Source: Caecitellus pseudoparvulus (lineage: Eukaryota; Bigyra: Bicosoecida). From it: DNA of 64,000 bases. The stretch lies in the NCBI GenBank assembly GCA_965644315.1, contig CBFFRQ010000089.1, positions 124,001 to 188,000 of the forward strand, written 5' to 3'. Both the position numbers and the translations under genes were made by a program. Shown piece by piece: positions 42,549 to 53,352 of this stretch; the first letter of the stretch is position 1; every line of letters begins with the position of its first letter. Under the pieces are notes generated by a model. That model saw only the letters and a list, made by a program, of their open reading frames with translations, did not search any database and was not told the DNA's origin.

Positions 42549-45500
42549 ATGTCGTTTCCTGGGAGGTGGCCTGGAAGCCCACCCCGAGAAGCCGTGCCAG
42601 CGACACCCCCCCCTGGGATGGCCCACACGCCAGGCTCTGGAAGCGGACGAGGGCGTAGGCGTGGGCGTGGGCGTGGGCGTGAGCGTGAGCGTGGGCGTGG
42701 GCGTGGGCGGGGGAGTGAGCGTGGGAGTGAGAGCGAGCGTGGCTGGAGCGGTGGGCGGCGTCCTCAACGCTTCCCTCGCCCGAGCACACCAGACACCACC
42801 GGGCACCCAAACCCAGCCACCCACAGCCCTGATTCAATTGTCTTCAACCATGACTCGGTGTGCTTTGAGTCAGGTTGCACATGTGTGAGAGAGCACCGTC
42901 GAAAGAGGGACTACAACTTCCCAGGATACTGCTACAAGTATGCGAAAGGCAAGTGCAAGTGGGGTGAAGCTTGCACATTCGCACACTTGGACTGCCACCT
43001 ACAAGACTGCCCCTGCCCGAAGAAGCATGCCGCAACGCCAAAAAAGGGGCGCTCTACGCCCAGGCCAACGCCACCCAAAAAGCCCCAGGAGCCAAAGGCA
43101 GGCCATAAGAAGAAGCCATCGAAGGACAAGTCAAAACTCAGACAGCCTCACCAGTTTGGTGCAGTGCCTGCTCCAGCTGTTCCGGCCAAGGAACGTGTGA
43201 ATGCCGTGTGGAGGGCTGGCAAAACGTGGGAACTCCCGCACGCACAGTCCCGCGCGGAGCTTGCCACACTGCAGAAAAACTTGAAGGGGCAGTTCAAGAA
43301 AGCCCTTCACGTGCTGCGCCTCACGGCCCAGCACGCCGCACTGCGCCCGGAGGACGCCGACGCCCTGGCTCTCATGGCTCACGCTGCGCTGGAACGCCAG
43401 CGGACGGGCATGTCAGCCAACACGCTGATGCAGGACCTCGTGCAGAGCATCCTGTCCAAGCCTGTGTGCGTCATTTCGGGTGCCAGCGGCTGTGGCAAGT
43501 CCACGCAAATCCCCCTGGCGTTGTTGGACATGCTGAATGCCCCACCCTGCGTGTGGGAAACCGCCGGAGCAGCGCCGCCAGAGCGCGTGCGCAACGGAAG
43601 CATCATCGTGTGCCAACCGACGGAGCTTGCGGCCAAAGCGCTGCAAGAGTTCGTGTCTGCACAATGGAACAGGTGCCGCGTGAACGCGGGCTTGGCAACA
43701 GATGGAGCAACCATCGCGTACATGGATTCCGGTACAACTGTTCCGCCTGCGGGAGCTCGGGTCGTCTTCTGCTCCACACGCACGCTGCTCTCGTGGGTGC
43801 TGCGTGTGAGCGAAAACAGAGGTGCTGGCGCAGGAAGCTTCAACGTGCAGGAGAACGTGGGCGTGCTCATCATCGACGAAGTGCATGAGCGCACACCCGA
43901 CATTGACCTGGTGCTGGCAACTGCTCGCCGGATGGCAGCGGAGGAAGGCGGTGCAGACTTTCGCGTCGTGCTCATGAGCGCCACGCTGGACGCTGATGAG
44001 CTCTCTGCCTACTTTCAAAAGGGCCACTCAGGGCAAGCCGGCACAGGTGCTGGCGACGCGATGGAAGTATCTTCCATGGAAGTGATGCTGCGGCACCACC
44101 ACATCCAGGACATGTACGTGGAAGACAAACATGCCCTAACAACGCATGGCTTGGAGCCTCGCACGGTGCGGCGAGTGCAGGAGCTCCTGCAGAATGCCCA
44201 GCTTCACAGCTCGCTGCGTTTCAAGAACAAGCCAGGGGACGTCATTGTCTTCGTACCCAACAACGCTTACGTTGAGAAGGTGGGGGCGGCTCTCCGGCGG
44301 GCATCACTTAAGGCAGGCCAAGATCCCGGTGCAACGGGCACTGTACTCGTGGAAGTGCTGGAGCTCACGTCAGATGTTGCAGCTGGAACTCGCGGGCACA
44401 TCCTGGACCAGCTGATGGGGCAGCGTGGAACTGAGCAGCACATCTGCCGCGTCATCGTCACGACCTCTGCTTTTGAGAAGTCGTTCACCTTTCCCCACGC
44501 CATGGCAGTCATCGACACGGGCCTGACGGAAGCAGTCACCGTTGACCCGCTCTCCGGCCTGCACATACGACGCACGCAGCCGGTCAGTCAGGCTGCGGCG
44601 ATCCAGCGAGCTGGTCGAGTGGGCCGCACGAACAAGGGCGTCGTGATGCGCATGTACTCCGAGGCTGCCTTCCATGCGTTGCCCCCCTACATTACTCCTG
44701 GCGTCCTGACGGCAAGTCTGGACAAGCTTGTGCTGAGTATGATCTCCCTCGGCATTCACGAGGCAGAGCTGCCGTGTGCCCCGTCCGCCCTGGGACTGGA
44801 CAAGGCACGTGAGACTCTGCGGAGGCTTGGAATGGTGGAGCACTACCGCGGCAACCTGGCGATTTCGACGGTGGGCTTCCAAGTGCTCAAGTGGGGCATT
44901 TCGTCTCCCGCAGCCGCCATTGTGGTCAAGGCGCTGGGGGTCACCCCAGAGCAGCTTAGCCGCACGTCCATGCCACACTTCATCGCGCAAGCTGCAGTTG
45001 TGGCGGCGATCGTGGCAACTGGGGCAAAGCTCGTTGCAGACCCAGACAAGCTGCTGCAGCATGACGGCTTCACGAGCGCGGCTGGGCCGAGTGTGCTGGA
45101 CGGGGGCGACCTCCACTGGCAACGCGCAGCGTTCTTGTTCACCTTGGCCCGACTCGGAAGAGGGGAGGCAGAACTCCTGCACGCAATTGGGGTGCGTGAA
45201 GCCGTGCTGTATACTGTGTTGGCGAAGGTGCAGGCCATCGCTCGCGGGCTGCGTGAGTGGGGCTCCGAGCAGAGCATTGCAGCTGCGGGGATCCTGGAAG
45301 CCACAGCAGCAACAGCGTCAGGCCCGCCAGGCGCAGCGACTGGAGGCTCGCTTTCCATCCGCTTGGGCGACCGTGAAGCCACTTCTTTGCAGCGGTGCAT
45401 TGTTGGAGCGTTCGAGCAGAACATGGCGTTGGCCAGCAGCGTCCCACAAGCTGGGTACCACTGCTGCAGTCTGAACATGCGCCTGCTGCCTGCGGAGAGC

Positions 45501-48500
45501 GTGAGCACGGTGCACTTTGGTGCCGTGCCACGGCAGCATGTCGTCTATTCTCACATCGTCTCAGGCGCTGCTGGGCGTGTGGCTCTGCGCGGCATCACCC
45601 CAGTGCCATGCAGCATGCAGCCTCGAGGGACTCACCAAGCGGCGTGCATGGAGACTACCATCGACAGGGCAGTCCTCAACGCGCCACCCCACTTTCAGGA
45701 TTGCCAAGTTCCACTGTCAGAGGCCCTGGTCGAGGGTGTCTCGCAGTCGCACGAGCTGCTTGCACTGGAAGCCGCCACTGGTGCCGCAGTGATTCCCTCT
45801 CCACACCTCGTGCGGTGGGGTGATGCGACAGAAGCGGAGGCCCAAGTTTCGCGGCCCCTGACAGTGGTCAGTCGAGCAGAATGCCACGAGGACGTTGTGC
45901 AGCGCCTGAACACGCTGCTCTCGAACAAACTGCGGGATATGGCCCTGGCCTCTGCTCCTCTTCAAGTGCCCAAGCGCGGAATTGACCTGCAGCTGGGCCC
46001 CGGCATCACTCCCAGCTCTGTGCTGTGCCCAGGCGAGTTCGACACCGTCATTGTGCACAATGTGCCCAGCGTGTTGCGTGCCGATGGCGCAGGTGCACCC
46101 ACAGCCGTGCTGCACTTTGACTGGTACAATGCCGAGCACGTGTGCGGCCTACTGGACAGTACGGGGATCGCTGCGACGCCAGTCCTGCACGGTCCGAGTG
46201 AGCGGTCCGCCGATGGCATGCTGTGCAGCGGCTGGATCCGATTCGCATCGCCTGCCACTGCTCGGCAAGTGCGCCAGCACCTGCAAGGTTGCAAGCCGGA
46301 CCTGTCTCATCTGCGGGACGCCATGGCCAGGTCTGCGGAAGCTGCCCAGGTGTCCGAGGCGGAAGAAGCCATTTTGCGGACTCAGCAAGCCCTGCCTGGT
46401 GGCGCGGATGCAGTGGAGTTGCAAGTTGCTGCCTTCCCAGGGCTAGCTGCCGGTTCAAGCGGCCAAGGTCTCAATTCCATTGAGCCGCAGAAGAATGTCT
46501 TGCGGGTGCATTGGCTGCAGCGCAGCAAGGAAGGGTCTCGGCACGCGGCAATGGTTGTCATGTTCGACGAAGCCGCCGCAGCATCGCTGAAAGCATACAT
46601 TGACAGCAAGCCAGCTGATGGTCCGTTTGTGGGAGTTACAGCGGAGGTGGACGTCGACAGGAACAACACATTGAATCTGAGGGGTCTTCAAGACACTTGG
46701 GAAGCAAGCATCCTGACTCAACGCATGCAAGAAACCATCATTGAACACTTCCGGGATGCGGAGGGTGGAAGAGACATCCCTCTCATCAAGTACGTAGTCG
46801 TATACCAGAGTGGTAGGCGCCTGGTCCTGGAGCCCAACCTGCTGGACTGCTACCAGCAGGCTGGTCAGGAGTTGGCCGACTTGCTGAGCGAGCAGCTGTA
46901 CGGAGAGTCACACCGCGTGCAGGTGCACGCAGAAGCCGTGTCTGGGCACAAGCAGAAGGCCATTACAACAGAACTTCTTCTGCCAAGCGTGCACACCGAT
47001 CAGGACCCCCACGAAGCGCTGCAGGCGCTGTTGGACGGTGTTTGTGGCGCCGCTGCCTGTCCTGCAAACCTGGCAACGTTCCATGGAACTCGCAAGCCCT
47101 TCCTGCAACCACATGACCCACACTTTCTGCAGCTGCCCATGGAGGCTTGGAACAACTTGAAAAACCGAGCATGGCCAATTGTGGGCAGAGCCCTGCAGGC
47201 GGAAGCTAGGGCCGGGCACGCCGCCAGCATCTCCATCGGGCCTGCGCTGCACGCTGCAGCCGCCGCGGCGGCGACTCAGAGCACCATCACCATCACCATC
47301 CAGCACCCAGATGTGCAGGAGCAAGGCGTGATTGCCAAGAATCTAGCCGCCAGCTTCGAGCCTGTGCAAGTGCGCCCCAAGTACCGCACTGCCGCAGCAG
47401 GTGGGGAAGCCGCGTCTGCTGCGGGTGCGGGCGACGCAGCAGACGCAGGGGACGCAGCAAGCACAGTGTGGCAGCCGGAGTGGCAGCATGGCCCGGCTCT
47501 CTTCCGGGCAGTGCTGGAGCACAGTTCGACGCTTCCCGTGCTTGGCAGAAACCAAGCAGCCCTGCTCCCTGTCGATGGCGGGCGGAGCCACTTGCTGTAC
47601 GTCATGAAGCCACAACGCCAGCGCTGCTTGGCAAGCCTGGACGCTCACCTCCGATCCTTCCATGACGAAGCAAATGCCGGCAGGAAGCTGGTCGCGTTCC
47701 TGCCTGGGATCTCTGCGAGCGGGCAAGAAGTGAGAGCAGCATTGGCTGCCTTGCCTGGCGTGACGTACCGAGCTGTCGGTCGTGGCATCAAGCTACGAGG
47801 CCCTCTTGGCAGCCTGGCAGCTGCAATTAAAGTGCTGGCGAAAGCGACGTGTGCTGATGATGATGATTGGGAGTGCCCTGCATGCATGGAGGAGAAGGCT
47901 GAACTTGTGGCTCAGGGAGTTGACATCGTGCAGATGACTGGCTGCGGGCACCGCATGTGCGCCCCTTGCCTGACCGAGCAACTTCTGCATGGGTGCGAAA
48001 AGCGGCCAAGACAGCCCTTGCAATGCTGCAAGTCTGGTTGCAGCTCGGCCGTGTGCGCCGTCGACCTCGTCGCGGCTGGGGCGGCTCTAGACTCCGCAGA
48101 CCTGCAGAAGCGCGCCGAAGTGCAAGCAGGCATGCGCGTGGAGATGCATACCATCCCATCCGATTTCAAAGGCTGGGACGATGTGGATGCAGCTGTTGCT
48201 GCGGACGTGCCAGCCGACCATGGCGGCCAGTCCTGGATGGAGCGGCACTGGACCACGTGTCCGCACTGCTCCCACAGCATTCGCATGGAGAGCGTGCCGC
48301 GGTCCTGCCAGGTGCCGTGCCCGAATTGCACGAAGTGCTTCTGCCCCATCTGCGTCGACCCGCAAGTCGAGGGGCACGAGATCTTGACCTGCCCTGCGAG
48401 GGCAAAGCTATCCCTTGCTGAGCTGGAGGACATCGCAGCTGCAGATGAAACCGGAAAGACAGGCACGACCTGCTGCCCAGCATGCGGCCAGCATGCCTTG

Positions 48501-48731
48501 TACAACTCTGATCAGTGTGCCAAGATCATATGCAGTTGCGGGGTCATGTACTGCAATCGCTGCAGAGCGTACTGGCACAAGCGTTCACTTCCCATTTACA
48601 ACCACATGTCTCGCAACTGTGGACCAGACGGTGACTGGTGGCGCCACACCAACCCTGAAGGCTGGGTGCAACCAGACCCTGACGTGCCCATGGAGCTTCC
48701 CAAGAACATTCCGCCTGATTGGGAACAGTAG
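42549..48731 (+). CDS. DEAH-box helicase fused to an RBR E3 ubiquitin ligase
   Basis: An uninterrupted frame of 2,060 residues. Order: an RG/RE-rich tail (about 30-65); a CCCH zinc finger with a second Cys/His group (CYKYAKGKCKWGEACTFAH, about 126-146); DEAH helicase motifs I GASGCGKST (about 310), II DEVHER (about 442), III SAT (about 476) and VI QRAGRVGRT (about 685); a long middle region; and C-terminally RING1-IBR-RING2 (about 1773-2026) starting CPACMEE, with CPHCSHSIRM...CPNCTKCFC as IBR and CCPACGQHALYNSDQCAKIICSCG-type RING2. The RING2 catalytic Cys is expected in the CSCGVMYC segment. This architecture matches plant DEAH11/DEAH12. It would couple RNA binding or unwinding to ubiquitin transfer. 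The absence of coding introns is unusual for this window. Confidence 0.92.
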   Translation: MSFPGRWPGSPPREAVPATPPPGMAHTPGSGSGRGRRRGRGRGRERERGRGRGRGSERGSESERGWSGGRRPQRFPRPSTPDTTGHPNPATHSPDSIVFNHDSVCFESGCTCVREHRRKRDYNFPGYCYKYAKGKCKWGEACTFAHLDCHLQDCPCPKKHAATPKKGRSTPRPTPPKKPQEPKAGHKKKPSKDKSKLRQPHQFGAVPAPAVPAKERVNAVWRAGKTWELPHAQSRAELATLQKNLKGQFKKALHVLRLTAQHAALRPEDADALALMAHAALERQRTGMSANTLMQDLVQSILSKPVCVISGASGCGKSTQIPLALLDMLNAPPCVWETAGAAPPERVRNGSIIVCQPTELAAKALQEFVSAQWNRCRVNAGLATDGATIAYMDSGTTVPPAGARVVFCSTRTLLSWVLRVSENRGAGAGSFNVQENVGVLIIDEVHERTPDIDLVLATARRMAAEEGGADFRVVLMSATLDADELSAYFQKGHSGQAGTGAGDAMEVSSMEVMLRHHHIQDMYVEDKHALTTHGLEPRTVRRVQELLQNAQLHSSLRFKNKPGDVIVFVPNNAYVEKVGAALRRASLKAGQDPGATGTVLVEVLELTSDVAAGTRGHILDQLMGQRGTEQHICRVIVTTSAFEKSFTFPHAMAVIDTGLTEAVTVDPLSGLHIRRTQPVSQAAAIQRAGRVGRTNKGVVMRMYSEAAFHALPPYITPGVLTASLDKLVLSMISLGIHEAELPCAPSALGLDKARETLRRLGMVEHYRGNLAISTVGFQVLKWGISSPAAAIVVKALGVTPEQLSRTSMPHFIAQAAVVAAIVATGAKLVADPDKLLQHDGFTSAAGPSVLDGGDLHWQRAAFLFTLARLGRGEAELLHAIGVREAVLYTVLAKVQAIARGLREWGSEQSIAAAGILEATAATASGPPGAATGGSLSIRLGDREATSLQRCIVGAFEQNMALASSVPQAGYHCCSLNMRLLPAESVSTVHFGAVPRQHVVYSHIVSGAAGRVALRGITPVPCSMQPRGTHQAACMETTIDRAVLNAPPHFQDCQVPLSEALVEGVSQSHELLALEAATGAAVIPSPHLVRWGDATEAEAQVSRPLTVVSRAECHEDVVQRLNTLLSNKLRDMALASAPLQVPKRGIDLQLGPGITPSSVLCPGEFDTVIVHNVPSVLRADGAGAPTAVLHFDWYNAEHVCGLLDSTGIAATPVLHGPSERSADGMLCSGWIRFASPATARQVRQHLQGCKPDLSHLRDAMARSAEAAQVSEAEEAILRTQQALPGGADAVELQVAAFPGLAAGSSGQGLNSIEPQKNVLRVHWLQRSKEGSRHAAMVVMFDEAAAASLKAYIDSKPADGPFVGVTAEVDVDRNNTLNLRGLQDTWEASILTQRMQETIIEHFRDAEGGRDIPLIKYVVVYQSGRRLVLEPNLLDCYQQAGQELADLLSEQLYGESHRVQVHAEAVSGHKQKAITTELLLPSVHTDQDPHEALQALLDGVCGAAACPANLATFHGTRKPFLQPHDPHFLQLPMEAWNNLKNRAWPIVGRALQAEARAGHAASISIGPALHAAAAAAATQSTITITIQHPDVQEQGVIAKNLAASFEPVQVRPKYRTAAAGGEAASAAGAGDAADAGDAASTVWQPEWQHGPALFRAVLEHSSTLPVLGRNQAALLPVDGGRSHLLYVMKPQRQRCLASLDAHLRSFHDEANAGRKLVAFLPGISASGQEVRAALAALPGVTYRAVGRGIKLRGPLGSLAAAIKVLAKATCADDDDWECPACMEEKAELVAQGVDIVQMTGCGHRMCAPCLTEQLLHGCEKRPRQPLQCCKSGCSSAVCAVDLVAAGAALDSADLQKRAEVQAGMRVEMHTIPSDFKGWDDVDAAVAADVPADHGGQSWMERHWTTCPHCSHSIRMESVPRSCQVPCPNCTKCFCPICVDPQVEGHEILTCPARAKLSLAELEDIAAADETGKTGTTCCPACGQHALYNSDQCAKIICSCGVMYCNRCRAYWHKRSLPIYNHMSRNCGPDGDWWRHTNPEGWVQPDPDVPMELPKNIPPDWEQ

Positions 48732-49327
48732 GCAAGGCTGCTTTGTGACGCTGCAAAGCTGGGACGTGGCCCCTCTCGCCTGCCTGGTCAATGCAACTCC
48801 GCTGGCATGCTTTGCCTTTCACAGCTCGGCACGTCGCACCAGCTTTCGCTCTTTTCTGAGCGCTGGATGTAACAAGTGGAAAGCAGTTCTCGTTGCGTTG
48901 CAGAAGTAGGAGCAGCATGGGTGAGAGCCCACCAAAGCCGTCTACTCAGAGCATGGCAAAGGGTGACTCGCGAACGTGGCCACTGTGCACGGGTGCTGGC
49001 CGCGACCCGCACTGCCTGGCTGCGCTGTTGTGGCGTGGGAGGAGAGGCGCATCCGAGGTGGGCTCGCCGGGCGGGTCAAGGCTGCAGCATGTGCGCGCCC
49101 GATGCGGCCTGGTACTGCGCGCGCACCACAGTTCACACATCTGCCCCATCCATGAGCAGGCCTTGCACACCTTGGACGATGTGCGGGCGGCTGGAGTGGC
49201 CTGTCACGTTCGCGGGCGTCGGCCAGCCTCCACTGCAACGTGCTCACAAAATCACAACGCCCAAGGTTCACTCGCTCACTGCATCAGCCCCCACCCCACC
49301 TTCACCTCCTCACACACTCCAATCACC
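48732..49327. other. Spacer upstream of the acyl-CoA-binding protein gene
   Basis: About 600 bp between two plus-strand genes. An earlier ATG at 48917 followed by GTGAGA was tested as an alternative first exon but does not join in frame. Nothing else was recognised. Confidence 0.45.
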
Positions 49328-49869
49328 ATGGCTTCTGTACGGCTCCTGCTGCTTGGCACTCACCACACGTGGGGTGTCACTTCGCTCACCTCTGCTTCGG
49401 CCGCAGGCTGACCTCGACGCGCAGTTCCAGGCTGCCGCCGACAGCGTGAAGAGCTTCGAGCCCAAGACGCCCTTGACCGACGCAGAGAAGCTGGATGCGT
49501 ACAAGTACTACAAGCAGGCCACCGTGGGCGACGTGAACACTGCCAAGTGCGTCGTCGGCGTGGTGCAGGGGAATCCATGCAGCCGAGGCGCTGCCAGCAC
49601 CGGCGCCAGGCGAGCGCTTGCATTCGCCCTATGCTCATACTCATACGCCACTCACTTCACAGGCCTGGCATGTTGGACTGGACTGGGCAGGCCAAGTGGG
49701 ACGCGTGGAACTCCGTCAAGGGTGCGTGTCCAATTCCGCAGCTTCCGCGCGGCACTCCAGCGCACTGCCCGGCCGCTGCCCGCCACCACCTGCACCAGGC
49801 ACCAGCACGGAGGACGCCAAGAAGGCATACATTGAGGTGGTCAAGAAGCAGCAGGAGGAGCACTCCTAA
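49328..49869 (+). CDS. ACBP: Acyl-CoA-binding protein (ACBP)
   Basis: Four exons, 49328-49336, 49407-49546, 49663-49721 and 49799-49869, encode 92 residues, the standard length. The first exon is only 9 bp (Met-Ala-Ser). It was chosen because its donor (GTACGG) lies 70 bp before the next exon and keeps phase 0. The body follows the family: [49 protein letters not shown] and [16 protein letters not shown]. The Tyr residues and the KWDAW segment that hold the CoA headgroup are present. ACBP is a cytosolic carrier of long-chain acyl-CoA, linking it in role to the acyl-CoA oxidase-like gene 10 kb away. It converges on the notchless gene with 43 bp between stops. Confidence 0.94.
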
Positions 49870-49912
49870 ACTGCCCCGGCAGCTCTGCAATGCAACCCCA
49901 CAGCCCACCTCG

Positions 49913-51815
49913 TCAGTGGCTCCAGATCTTGATGGTGCGGTCCCGGCTTCCCGAGGCGACCTTTTCCCCGTTGGGACTCCAGTCCAGCGCAAACACCTCG
50001 TCTGCATGGCCGGACAGCGTGTAGATGGCCTTGGCCCCCGCCCGTGCCGGCCCCGCCAACTTGGCCGTGGCGGCGTCTGACCCAGCGTCACGTTTGGAAG
50101 CGGCGACGGCCAGGGCAGCGTTGGCCACTGGCGCCGCCCACACCTTCACCGTGGAGTCCTTGGAGGCAGAGGCGAGGAAGCGCGAGTCGCCCGACCAGGC
50201 CACCTGGTACACCGCCGCCACGTGCCCCGTGAAGGTCATGAGGAACGCCCCCGTGAAGCCGTCCCACACCTTGACCTTCTTGTCGAAGGAGGCCGACGCC
50301 AGCAGGCGCGTGTCGGGGGAGAAGGCGATGTGGTTCACGGGTTGCTGGTGACCCGCCATGCGCGCCAGGTGGTGCTTGGACCCGCCGTCCCCCGGCGTCC
50401 ACAAGAACAGCGTCGCGTCGTCCGAGGCAGACACCAGGCGCTCGGGGCCCAACTGCCGCACAGCGGTGTACCTGGCACTGGCGGCGCGCTTGGCGGCCTC
50501 GGCGTCAGCTGGTGCGGCGCCAGTGTGGTCGAAGGGCCCCGTGCGGCAGACCGCCTCGGTGCTGAGTGCGAGGCAGTTCACGCGGTGCCCGTGGCCGGCC
50601 AGGGTGCGGATGAGCTTGCCACGGGCGGCAGACGTCACGGACCACGCCTTCACCGTGCGGTCCCGGGACCCCGTGTACAGGATGCCGTCGCCGCCCCACT
50701 TGACGCTCTCCACGGAGTCTGTGTGCCCGGCACAGGAGAACAAGAAACGCCCACTCCGCGCAGCCCACACCTTCACGGCGCCGTCCTTGGAGGCAGTGGC
50801 CAGGCGCGTGCAGCAGCCGTCAGTGGAGTCACTGCTGTGCAGCGGCTCCCACGCCATGGACGTGATCCAGCTCTTGTGTCCCTTCAGCGGGCCGCCGATG
50901 CCAGCGCCGGTCGCGACATCCCACACACGCACTTGCCCCTTGAAGTCCCCAGACGCCATCATGCTGCCACAGGGGGAGAACGCCACACACAGGACGTGGG
51001 CGGTGTGGCCGGAACACACGTACTTGGTCGTGTTCGTGCCTGTGTCCCACATGCGCACCATGCCGTCGCCCCCTGCGGAACCCATCACGGCGCCATTCGG
51101 CGAAAAATGCACATGCAGAACAGAGTCACTGTGCCCCGGCAGCGTGTCGGAACACCTCGTCACAGGTAACACCCGGAACACCGCCAGCGGGTGGTACCGC
51201 ACCGTCAGCGTACCCTCCACGCCACCACCCGTGTTGGCGATGGTGTCCAGCAAGTTCGTGGCAATTTCCTGCTCGTCCAGGTAAAACGCCAGAGGAGCCG
51301 TGTCGCTGTCGTCCAACTTGCCCTTCTGAGCCTGCAGCAGTGCCTGCACCAGCGCCTGCAGCTGCGCAGGGGATGCATCCACTGGCACATCCACAGGTGG
51401 CCCAGTGTGGGAGCCCTGTGACGCAGCAGAGGGGGGAGGGGGGTGTGGATCGGGTATGAGGGGGGGGGCTGGTTTGTGCAACGCACGTCTGCCGCTGTCA
51501 GCTGCACCACCACCGACGTGACTCCGTCCAGGTGTGCCGGCAGCTGCTCAGCCTGCCCTGAAGCGCTGCCCCCAGCAGCCGGAGCCTCCATGCGCACCGC
51601 CGCACCGCCCAACGGCCCCGCGGTGGGCTTGGAAGCCAATGTGCTGCCCTTTTCAGGGGCCTTGGCGAAGTTTCCCATGAGCACATTCTGTGGCCAGGCA
51701 GCGGCGAGGCTGTGATCAGGCGCTGCTGCGGCACTTTGGCCGGCACGGCAGAGGGCGCAGGCAGAGCCCAACGCACGTCCACCCGAGCGCGTTTGGCAGG
51801 GGACTCAGCCGCCAT
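49913..51815 (-). CDS. NLE1: Notchless/Rsa4, WD40 ribosome-assembly factor
   Basis: Three exons on the minus strand: 51815-51777, 51687-51487 and 51415-49913 (donors both GTGCGT), encoding 580 residues. The N-terminal NLE domain (VVVQLTAADGSHTGPPVDVP, then YHPLAVFRVLPVTRC) precedes eight WD40 repeats ending RDRTIKIWSH. NLE plus a single eight-bladed propeller is diagnostic of NLE1/Rsa4. This pre-60S factor is pulled by the AAA+ ATPase Rea1/midasin through the NLE domain during ribosome maturation. The first exon contributes only 13 residues (MAAESPAKRARVD). A hydrophilic insertion within repeat 5 (PADAEAAKRAASARY) is longer than usual. Confidence 0.95.
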
Positions 51816-52268
51816 AACTGATTTGGTCTGGATTCCCTGCCTTCACCTGTCTGCGTGCCCTACGAGAGGTGTCGTAGGGGAAGGAAGGTGTATAGCGTTT
51901 CGGACGAAACGCTGGGAACACGCTGGTCAAACTGCTGCCTCGTGGGGCACGGCAGTGTTGGCGATGGGGAAGGGCGCATGCGCCGCCGGAATGCTTTGGA
52001 ACAATGAATTTGGGGCATGTGCCTACATCTCCACCAAGCGCCCAGTGTGCGCCCAGCGGCTGCGCTTCCACTTGTTGTATGGTGTGCCAAAGGGAATGGG
52101 CTTGCCCTCGGCCGTGGCAGCGGCCACGACACTCTCGCGGTGGCGAGCCCAATCAGGCATGGGCAAGTGGTCTGGGCGATGCTGGGCCAGGCGTGCGTTG
52201 CGTGCGGCTGCAAGGACGGGGGGGCGGGGGGTGCTTCGCTGTGGGGTGGTTTTGGGGGGGGATGTGCT
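51816..52268. other. Spacer upstream of notchless and downstream of NDUFA7
   Basis: About 450 bp between two minus-strand genes. It has G-rich patches near 52225-52262 and no recognised gene or RNA. The notchless promoter lies here. Confidence 0.45.
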
Positions 52269-52909
52269 TCACACACCGATCGTGGCAGTCATGGTGCTGC
52301 GGAGGCCGTCCCGGGAGTATCGTGCAACATCAGGGTCCTGTAGACAGGTGTAAAGGGGTGATGCGGTGCTTCGGGGGGTGTTGTCCCGTGCTGTGCGCTG
52401 GCGTCTCACCTTGCGGCCGGGAGAAGGTGTGACGGGCTCATCTGCGGTTTTTGGGATGAGCAGACTGCTGCCTTGCGGCGAGTCCAACAGGTTGCCCTGG
52501 GAAGACATGGCCACCTCGTCCGCGACGTTGTTGCGGGAGTAGTCCCGGCGGTAGTATGTGATGTCAAAGACATTGTGGTCCTCGCGCTTGGGCAGCACAG
52601 GAGGCGGGTGAGATCTGCGTGCAGTCGGCGCAGCGGGTGCATGATGCGCCGATTGCAGAGACAGCCCATGCAGCGTGGACGCACGCTGGAGCCTTCCTGA
52701 ACTCGCCCTCCCAGAACGTGCTGGTGGCCGCCTTGCCGCCGCGGTACAGCGCCCAGTTCGCCAGCTGTGCGGGGAGCAGCCGCGGCATCGTGCAGTTGCG
52801 GCTTTTGGCAGCGGAATCGTGGCGGCGCAAGTGTGAGTGCGCCACGCACCTTGTCCATTGCCTGCTGGCCAGCCTTGGGCAAAGACTGATAGATCTTGCT
52901 CATCGCCAT
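52269..52909 (-). CDS. NDUFA7: NADH dehydrogenase complex I accessory subunit NDUFA7 (B14.5a)
   Basis: Four exons on the minus strand: 52909-52850, 52764-52685, 52614-52410 and 52337-52269, encoding 137 residues (human 113). The assembled protein shows the NDUFA7 pattern: an N-terminal helix ending KLANWALYR, then PPPVLPKRE, a YYRRDYSRN segment matching the family's YY-C/x-R-D-x-R-R, MSSQGNLL matching MSSQK, and a VTPSPGRK matching VTPAP. Only a spliced reading gives this order; the genomic frames are scrambled. The subunit sits at the matrix arm-membrane arm junction of mitochondrial complex I. The C-terminal 23 residues (DPDVARYSRDG and on) extend past the animal protein. The gene is divergent from the Dpy-30 gene. 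Confidence 0.85.
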
Positions 52910-53352
52910 GATGCCTGGAAACCTGACTGCAGGTGGCGCTGGTTGGAAGCTCGGGGCAGGCTGGCGTGCCTGGCGCTTCAAGCTCCTGGCGCAAACCTGC
53001 GAATGTGCTCTGGCTGGAACTGCAGCGAGAGGTCGGACAGCATGCCAGTGAAGAAGGGGATGGGAATTGAAGAGGGGGGCACTTTGCAGCTGTGTGGTGT
53101 GTGGGGCTCCCAGCCTCAGCTGCACAACAGCGTTCCCGCCACACATTTAGCCGATGGAAACCTTGCGAGGTGCGCGGGAGAGCAGATCGAACTGTTTTCA
53201 AGTGCGTTCTGAACGAGTGTGTGCCAGCCTCCTCCATGCCTGGGCGCTTTGAAGATCCGCGCCTTCTGCAGCCAAGCAAGCGCCACACGGAGACCGCTGC
53301 ACCAAGTTGCTAAGCAGGGAGCTGAGCTTCAAAACACAATCTGAGCAGAAAT
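52910..53352. promoter_or_regulatory. Divergent promoter region, NDUFA7 and Dpy-30 genes
   Basis: 443 bp between opposed start codons. No reading frame is convincing. The right part, before 53353, is somewhat less GC-rich. Confidence 0.4.

Noticed and set aside
48917-49411. Alternative ACBP first exon at the ATG of 48917
   Set aside because: Its donor (ATGG|GTGAGA) leaves one base, and joining to 49407 would give an immediate TGA. The exon at 49328 joins in frame.
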